This document shows positions 29,034-34,846 of a DNA stretch of 34,846 bases, piece by piece. This DNA comes from an uncultured Gammaproteobacteria bacterium. GTDB lineage: Bacteria > Pseudomonadota > Gammaproteobacteria > Pseudomonadales > Porticoccaceae. Below the pieces are notes generated by a model. That model was not told where the DNA came from. It did not search any database and worked only from the letters and a program-made list of their open reading frames with translations. Each line of letters starts with the position of its first letter. The first letter of the stretch is position 1. The stretch spans positions 1-34,846 of the forward strand of contig CAJXRS010000021.1 of assembly GCA_913060555.1 (NCBI GenBank). The letters are read 5' to 3'. Both the position numbers and the translations under genes were made by a program.

Positions 29034-30661
29034 CGCCTGTCGCTCCCATTATCCCAGTTTCGCCTGTACAGCAACAGCAACAGGCCGGCGCCGGCGAGCG
29101 CCACCCCGGCGGCCGGCACTGCGGCCAGTGCCAGCATCCGGTCGGCGATCAGTAGGGCGGTGCCAGCGCCGATGCAGAACACTGCGGCCGTCCCGGACGC
29201 CCCGGAAGCGGCTTTCTCCCGCGCGCCCCGGGTCGCCTCCAGCTCGATGCGCTCCAATCGCGCCAGTGTCCGGTAGGCCAGTTGCGGTAGCTCCGGAAAG
29301 CGTTCCAGCCACTCCGGGCCGTGGCGGCGCAGCCCGCGCAGCAGCCGCGCGGGCTTGAAACGTTCGCGCAGCCAGCGTTCCAGAAAGGGGTGGGCGGTCT
29401 GCCAGAGATCGAGTTGGGGATAGAGTTGCCGACCGAGGCCCTCGATGTTGAGCAGGGTCTTTTGCAGCAACACCAGGGAAGGTTGGATCTCTGCATCGAA
29501 GCGGCGCGCGATCATAAACAGATCCACCAGCAGATGTGCCAGGGAGATGTCCTTCAGGGGGCGCTGAAAACGCGGTTCGCACACCGTGCGCACGGCGCCC
29601 TCCAGCTCGACCACGGGCGTCCCCTCGGGAACCCAGCCGGACAGCAGGTGCAGTTCCGCTACCTGCCGGTAGTCGCGGCGGAAGATAGCCAGCAGATTGC
29701 GCGCCAGGTAGTACTGGTCGCTGTCCGACAGCACGCCGATCACGGCGCAGTCGATCGCCACGTATCTGGGCAGTTGCGGGTCGCCGACATCGACGAAGAT
29801 ATTACCCGGGTGCATATCGGCGTGAAAGAAATTGTGCTCGAACACCTGGGTGAAGAAAATCTCCACGCCGCGCTCGGCGAGCACCCGGAAATCGACCCGG
29901 GCGCGGCGCAGCGCATCGAGGTCGGTGACGGGAATGGCGCGAATCCGGTCCATCACCAGGATCTGGGCATTGGTCAGCGGCCAGTGGATACGCGGCACCA
30001 GCAACAGCGGTGAGTCGGCGAAGTTGCGGCGCAGGATCGCGGTGTTGGCAGCCTCGCGCTGCAGGTCGAGTTCGTCGAGAATGGTGCTGCGATAGTCGCG
30101 GGCGACCTCGACCGGGCGCAGCCGCCGGGCCTCGGCGCTGTAGCGCGCCAGCAGGCGCGCGAACGCCAGCAGCAGCGTGCAATCGAGCTCGATCAGGGAG
30201 CGGATGCCGGGTCGAATCGCCTTGATGACCACCTCGTGGCCATCGGGCAGTGTGGCAGCATGGACCTGGGCCACCGAAGCCGAGGCCAGCGGCTGGCGGT
30301 CGAAGTGCGCGAACGTGGCGTCGGGATCACAGCCCAGCGCCTGGGCCACCAGGTCCGCGAAGACCTCCCCCGGAAAGGGAGGAACCCGGTCCTGCAGTTT
30401 TTGCAGCTCGCTACAAAGGTCCGCGGGGATCAGGTCGGGGCGGGTGGACAGGGTCTGACCGAACTTCACGAACACCGGCCCCAGGGATTCCAGGGCCAGG
30501 CGCAGGCGTTCTCCCCGGGGGCGCCGCGGTTGGGGCAGCAGACGCAGAGCTGCGAAGGGCAGGCGCAGCGGCCAGGGCAGCCGCAACCCGGCCGCCAGGG
30601 TGTCGAGCCGGTAGCGAAAGGCCACGCCCAGGATGTGCAAGCCCCTGAGCGACCGTTTCAT
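29030..30661 (-). CDS. ubiB: Ubiquinone biosynthesis regulatory protein kinase-like UbiB
   Basis: 543 aa; [77 protein letters not shown]-terminal TM segments. Confidence 0.94.
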   Translation of the reverse strand: MKRSLRGLHILGVAFRYRLDTLAAGLRLPWPLRLPFAALRLLPQPRRPRGERLRLALESLGPVFVKFGQTLSTRPDLIPADLCSELQKLQDRVPPFPGEVFADLVAQALGCDPDATFAHFDRQPLASASVAQVHAATLPDGHEVVIKAIRPGIRSLIELDCTLLLAFARLLARYSAEARRLRPVEVARDYRSTILDELDLQREAANTAILRRNFADSPLLLVPRIHWPLTNAQILVMDRIRAIPVTDLDALRRARVDFRVLAERGVEIFFTQVFEHNFFHADMHPGNIFVDVGDPQLPRYVAIDCAVIGVLSDSDQYYLARNLLAIFRRDYRQVAELHLLSGWVPEGTPVVELEGAVRTVCEPRFQRPLKDISLAHLLVDLFMIARRFDAEIQPSLVLLQKTLLNIEGLGRQLYPQLDLWQTAHPFLERWLRERFKPARLLRGLRRHGPEWLERFPELPQLAYRTLARLERIELEATRGAREKAASGASGTAAVFCIGAGTALLIADRMLALAAVPAAGVALAGAGLLLLLYRRNWDNGSDRR

Positions 30662-30891
30662 GCCGCTCTCCCGCTTCCGGTCACGCCGGTCGGTCGGTTT
30701 CGCAACCGACGCCGCTGAGCGGACAGCGCTGTCGACAGGTTCCTGTTGTCGCGTTGAACTCTGTCCGTCAGCCGCTCGCACAGGTGCGCGGATGGTTCGC
30801 CGAGGTGTGCGGTGGGGGCTGACTCCCGGTCTGGATCAAGCGCTGCATCGCGCCGGCGCGCGAATCGCGCCCAGGGAAGCGCTTGCATCAT
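30658..30891 (-). CDS. Small hypothetical ORF (77 aa) between ubiE and ubiB, possibly spurious
   Basis: [77 protein letters not shown]; stop overlaps the ubiB ATG by 4 bp (ATGA). Sits where ubiJ is normally found but is far too short. Confidence 0.25.
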   Translation of the reverse strand: MMQALPWARFARRRDAALDPDRESAPTAHLGEPSAHLCERLTDRVQRDNRNLSTALSAQRRRLRNRPTGVTGSGRAA

Positions 30892-30893
30892 GG

Positions 30894-31643
30894 TCAAGGT
30901 TTGCTGCCGATGTGCAGTGCCACGATGCCGCCGGTCATGTTGTGATAGCGACAGTCGTTGAAACCGGCCGCGGCCATCAATTCGCACAGGCGCTCTTGGT
31001 CGGGATGCATGCGGATCGACTCCGCCAGGTAGCGGTAGCTGTCGGCGTCGCCGGTCACCAAGCGGCCCAGACGGGGCAATACCTGGAACGAGTACTGATC
31101 GTAGAGTCTGCCCACCAAGGGGTTGGTGGGGCGGGAGAATTCCAATACCAGCAGGCGGCCGCCGGGCTTGAGCACGCGCTGCATGGCGGCCAGCGCACGC
31201 TCCTTGTCGGTGACGTTGCGCAGCCCGAAGGCGATGGTGGCCAGATCGAAGCAAGCGTCGGGAAAGGGCAGTTGCTCGGCGTCGGCCTGTACCCAGGACA
31301 GGTTGTTGGTCAGGCCGCGGTCGAGCAGTCGGTCGCGGCCCACGGCCAGCATGGCGGCATTGATGTCGGCCAGTACCACCCGACCGGCGGGGCCGACATC
31401 GGCGGCCAGCGCCGCGGCCAGATCGCCGGTCCCGCCGGCCAGATCCAGCACCTGCTGCCCGGGACGGACTGCGGCCATGGTCCGCGCCGCCTGCTTCCAG
31501 ATCCGGTGCAGGCCGGCCGACATCAGGTCGTTCATCAGGTCGTATTTGGTGGCCACCGAGTCGAATACCTGTGCCACCCGCGAGGTTTTTTCACTGCGGG
31601 GTACGCGCTCGAATCCGAAATCCGTGCTGTCTGAATCGTTCAT
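30894..31643 (-). CDS. ubiE: Ubiquinone/menaquinone methyltransferase UbiE
   Basis: 249 aa; [91 protein letters not shown]. Confidence 0.96.
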   Translation of the reverse strand: MNDSDSTDFGFERVPRSEKTSRVAQVFDSVATKYDLMNDLMSAGLHRIWKQAARTMAAVRPGQQVLDLAGGTGDLAAALAADVGPAGRVVLADINAAMLAVGRDRLLDRGLTNNLSWVQADAEQLPFPDACFDLATIAFGLRNVTDKERALAAMQRVLKPGGRLLVLEFSRPTNPLVGRLYDQYSFQVLPRLGRLVTGDADSYRYLAESIRMHPDQERLCELMAAAGFNDCRYHNMTGGIVALHIGSKP

Positions 31644-31689
31644 GGGGGTCCGCCGGCTCGCGGACCCCATTGTACACCGGGGCGGAGCC

Positions 31690-33384
31690 CTACTCAGCCA
31701 GATAGCGCTCGCGCCGCGACTTCTTGAGCCGCGCCAGGTCGACGATCACCAGACCGTCGACGCAGTTGCCGAACGCCGGGTCGACATTGAAGGCCGTGAA
31801 CTGTACGCCGCGGATATCGCATAATTCGGCGTACTGTTTGTACAGAGTCGGAATGCTCAGCTTGCGCTCGCCCAACTCGTGCTTGAGGCGCTGGAATTCT
31901 TCCCGGTAACTGTCGCCGGGGTAGCGGGCGTCGAGTTCGGCGCGGCGCTGCGGGCCGATGGTGAAGGGGTTGCGGGGCGTCGCCAGCGGTTGCCAGGCGG
32001 GGAAGTGGCGCTCATAGAAGTGGACGATGAGCTCCAGCGCCTCACGCGGGTAGGCGCTGCTGAGACTGACCGGGCCGAACAGGTAGCGGTATTGCGGGTG
32101 GTCGCGCAGGTAGGCGCCGATGCCGTGCCACAGATAGTCGAGGCTGCGTTTACCCCAGTAACCGGGCTGCACGAAGCTGCGGCCGAGCTCCAGGCCCTGA
32201 GCGAGATAGGGATTCATTCCGGTGGTGAACTCGAACAGCGTGCTGCTGTAGAGCGGCCGGCCGGTGCCCGCCGGACAGATCCGGTAAGCGCCGGCGATCT
32301 CCCACTCCTGCTCGTCCCAGAGCAGCAGATGCTCGTAGTGGGGGTCGAAGTGATCCAGGTCGCGGCGCTGTCCGGAGCCCTCCTCGACCGCGCGAAAGGC
32401 CAGCTCCCTGAGGCGGCCGATCTCCCGCATCACCGCGGAGTCGGCACGGTGATGGTAGAGGTGGATCTGTTTGCCGTCGGCAGTGGCGCCGATCTGGCGA
32501 CAGCTGCGGATTTCGTCACGCAGCTGGCGACGGTGTTCGGGGCGGGCGATCGCCGTCTCGACGGGGAACAGGCCGGGGCGATCGCTGCCGATCCGATAGA
32601 GGTGGCGGCGAAACAGTTTGGCCTTGGCGTGCTTTGGCAGCTGGATGTCCTGGTAGCACCGATGACTGATCGGTTCGCCAATCCTCACGTCCACGCAGCG
32701 CTTGGCCTGCTTGAACATCTCCCGTACCAGCCACAGCGTGGACAGGGGACGGGCCAGGAAGGATAGCGCGTAGAAGAAGGTCGAGTTGCGCCCGTCGATG
32801 AAGACCGGCAGGATCGGCGCCCGCGCACTGGCGGCCACACGCAGAAAACCGGTACGCCAGCGCCCATCGCGGATTCCCTTGGCGCCGAAACGTGACACCT
32901 CGCCAGCCGGGAAGATGATCAGCGCGCCTTCCGACTCCAGGAACTCGCCGAGCGCACGGAGATTCTGGCGCGGCGTATTGCCACTCATGTTGTCGACCGG
33001 CAGCAAGAGGTTGGCGAGCGGTTCGATGGCGGTGAGCAGGTCGTTGGCGATCACCTTGACGTCGGGCCGGATCTCCCGGACCAGTTGCAGCAGCGCCAGG
33101 CCATCCAGGGAGCCTATGGGGTGATTGGCGGCGATCACGATCCGCCCCCGCGAGGGAATGCGATGCCGCTCGCGGTCCCGCAGGCGGTAGGAGAAATCGA
33201 AATAGTCGAGTGCCTGCTCGACGAAGTCGAAGCCCTTCAGGTGTGGGTAGTTGGCGCCGAACTGGCGGATTTCCTTTTCGTGGAACAGCAAACGCAAAGC
33301 GATGAGCAGGGGTTTGGCGAGCAGCGGGCGTTGCAGCAGCAGCTGGGGGTAGCGCTCCTGCACGAAGTGTTCCACGTCGAGCAT
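31690..33384 (-). CDS. Bifunctional acyltransferase: N-terminal PlsC-like plus C-terminal GNAT/OlsB-like (OlsF-type)
   Basis: 564 aa; N-terminal [13 protein letters not shown] and [23 protein letters not shown] (LPLAT), C-terminal [44 protein letters not shown]...[15 protein letters not shown] (OlsB/hemolysin-like GNAT). Confidence 0.85.
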   Translation of the reverse strand: MLDVEHFVQERYPQLLLQRPLLAKPLLIALRLLFHEKEIRQFGANYPHLKGFDFVEQALDYFDFSYRLRDRERHRIPSRGRIVIAANHPIGSLDGLALLQLVREIRPDVKVIANDLLTAIEPLANLLLPVDNMSGNTPRQNLRALGEFLESEGALIIFPAGEVSRFGAKGIRDGRWRTGFLRVAASARAPILPVFIDGRNSTFFYALSFLARPLSTLWLVREMFKQAKRCVDVRIGEPISHRCYQDIQLPKHAKAKLFRRHLYRIGSDRPGLFPVETAIARPEHRRQLRDEIRSCRQIGATADGKQIHLYHHRADSAVMREIGRLRELAFRAVEEGSGQRRDLDHFDPHYEHLLLWDEQEWEIAGAYRICPAGTGRPLYSSTLFEFTTGMNPYLAQGLELGRSFVQPGYWGKRSLDYLWHGIGAYLRDHPQYRYLFGPVSLSSAYPREALELIVHFYERHFPAWQPLATPRNPFTIGPQRRAELDARYPGDSYREEFQRLKHELGERKLSIPTLYKQYAELCDIRGVQFTAFNVDPAFGNCVDGLVIVDLARLKKSRRERYLAE

Positions 33385-33481
33385 GAGGTGGCCGGGTCTG
33401 GGATTACGGCGTCACCTTATAACCGTTCCTTGACCGAACCATGACAGCGACGCGGCGGTCCGGGGGATGGCCGCCGTGTCG

Positions 33482-34285
33482 TCAGCGCAAATGGCTGAGG
33501 TGGCGGCCGATCACCTGCAGGGTCGGTTTGAACACCCGGGGAGTGGCGCCCATCACATGGCCGGAATCAAGGTAGTTGTCGCCGCCCTGGAAGTCGCTCA
33601 CCATGCCCCCCGCTTCCCGCACCAGCAGCACCCCGGCGGCGATGTCCCAGGGTTTGAGATACATCTCCCAAAAGGCATCGCAGCGGCCGGCAGCTACATA
33701 GGCGAGGTCCAACGAGGCCACGCCGAGCCGGCGGATGCCGGCCGAGCCGGTGGCCAATTCGTGCAGGCAGGCGAGATAGGCGTCCATTTCCTCGAAGGGA
33801 TGGCCGCTGAAGGGGATGCCGGTGGCGTAGAGGGCCCCGGCCGCGCCTACCCGACCCGAGACCCGGATGCGACGGCCGTTGAGAAAGGCGCCGTGGCCGC
33901 GGCTGGCGGTGAATTCCTCTCCCTTGGCGGGATCGTAGATCACGCCGTGCAGCAGCCGGCCGCGATGGCGGAAGGCGATCGACACCGCATAGTGGGGGAT
34001 CCCGTAGATGAAGTTGGTGGTGCCGTCGAGCGGATCGATGATCCACTGGCTGTCGGCGTCGCGGCCGCCCTGGGCGCCGGACTCCTCGCCCAGAAAACTG
34101 TGATCCGGGTAGGCGCGGCGCAGCTGCTCGATGATCAGCCGTTCCGAGGCGCGGTCCACTTCGGTGACGAAGTCGTTGTGGCCCTTGGCGTCGACCTGGA
34201 TCCGGTCGAGGCGGCTGCTGGCGCGCTGGATCAGATCGCCGGCTGCACGGGCAGCGCGCAGGGCAATGGTCAGCATGGGTTCCAT
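33482..34285 (-). CDS. suhB: Inositol-1-monophosphatase family protein (SuhB)
   Basis: 267 aa; GEESG, WIIDPLDGTTNFIYGIPHYAVSIA, LKPWDIAAGVLLVREAGG. Confidence 0.94.
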   Translation of the reverse strand: MEPMLTIALRAARAAGDLIQRASSRLDRIQVDAKGHNDFVTEVDRASERLIIEQLRRAYPDHSFLGEESGAQGGRDADSQWIIDPLDGTTNFIYGIPHYAVSIAFRHRGRLLHGVIYDPAKGEEFTASRGHGAFLNGRRIRVSGRVGAAGALYATGIPFSGHPFEEMDAYLACLHELATGSAGIRRLGVASLDLAYVAAGRCDAFWEMYLKPWDIAAGVLLVREAGGMVSDFQGGDNYLDSGHVMGATPRVFKPTLQVIGRHLSHLR

Positions 34286-34402
34286 CGCGGGCTCCGGACG
34301 CTTTGGGGCGCGCATTCTAACAGGGCCGGCGGCTCTGGCAGCGGGGCATGGGTGCTCTGCTACACTGAATGCCGGTATCGGCGTAACGGCGAACGGCAAG
34401 CG

Positions 34403-34797
34403 ATGGCGGGCAGTTTTGCGAAGATTCGCGTGGTGCTGGTCAACACCAGCCACCCGGGCAATATCGGCGCCGCCGCCCGCGCCATGAAAAACATGGGGCT
34501 GGAGCGGCTCTACCTGGTGGCGCCGCGGGATTTCCCCGCGCCGCGCGCTGTTTGGCGAGCGGCGGGTGCCGCCGATGTGCTGGAACGGGCGGTGGTGGTC
34601 GAAAGCCTGGCCGATGCGATTGCCGATTGCGGGCTGGTGATCGGTACCAGTGCGCGGGAGCGGCGCATCCCCTGGCCGCTGCTGGAGCCGCGCGAGTGCG
34701 GGGTGCGTGCCTGGGAGGAGTCGGCGCAGCACGAGGTTGCCCTGGTATTCGGGCGTGAGGATCGCGGGTTGACCAATGAAGAACTCGCCCAGTGCAC
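34403..34797 (+). CDS. trmJ: tRNA (cytidine/uridine-2'-O-)-methyltransferase TrmJ, 3'-truncated by adapter/contig end
   Basis: IRVVLVNTSHPGNIGAAARAMKNMGLERLYLVAP (SpoU family), VALVFGREDRGLTNEEL; divergent from suhB; reading frame runs into adapter. Confidence 0.93.
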
Positions 34798-34846
34798 CTG
34801 TCTCTTATACACATCTCCGAGCCCACGAGACTAGGCATGATCTCGT
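34798..34846. other. Nextera adapter with i7 index (TAGGCATG) and P7 start (non-biological)
   Basis: CTGTCTCTTATACACATCTCCGAGCCCACGAGAC + TAGGCATG + ATCTCGT: Nextera read-through followed by an index matching N706 and the P7 tail. Confidence 0.98.

Noticed and set aside
34440-34838. Minus-strand ORFs over trmJ (MPSLVGSEMCIRDR..., MYKRQ...)
   Set aside because: Start inside the adapter and run antisense to trmJ.

Overview
High-GC chromosomal window, most likely gammaproteobacterial, with about 30 protein-coding genes. I saw no rRNA, tRNA, CRISPR array or transposase. Both ends carry Illumina Nextera i7 adapter sequence, so the window is a complete assembled contig with untrimmed adapters. Left part (0.1-11.9 kb): an accessory, probably catabolic CoA-dependent region. 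It holds PPOX-fold, nitroreductase and enoyl-CoA hydratase/isomerase genes, divergent from a phosphotriesterase-family hydrolase followed by FOUR tandem, same-length CaiB/BaiF (family III) CoA-transferase paralogues, then a phosphoribosyltransferase (opposite strand), an acyl-CoA ligase and an SDR. Middle and right parts are mostly housekeeping: serB, a degenerate FimX-like GGDEF/EAL protein, a 498-aa uncharacterised protein, epmB/efp/epmA, cysE, comF, bioB-bioF with a convincing BirA-type operator over the promoter, an acyl-CoA dehydrogenase with a DUF3094-like small protein and a fifth CoA-transferase, tatC/B/A-hisE-hisI-ubiB-ubiE without a recognisable ubiJ, an OlsF-like fused acyltransferase, a SuhB-type phosphatase, and a trmJ gene truncated by adapter. 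The best candidates for something undescribed are the four-copy CoA-transferase array with its PTE-like hydrolase, and the 498-aa protein upstream of the FimX-like gene. I found no evidence of a defence system, RT/retron or other exotic element. All product calls come from reading motifs; no database search was run.
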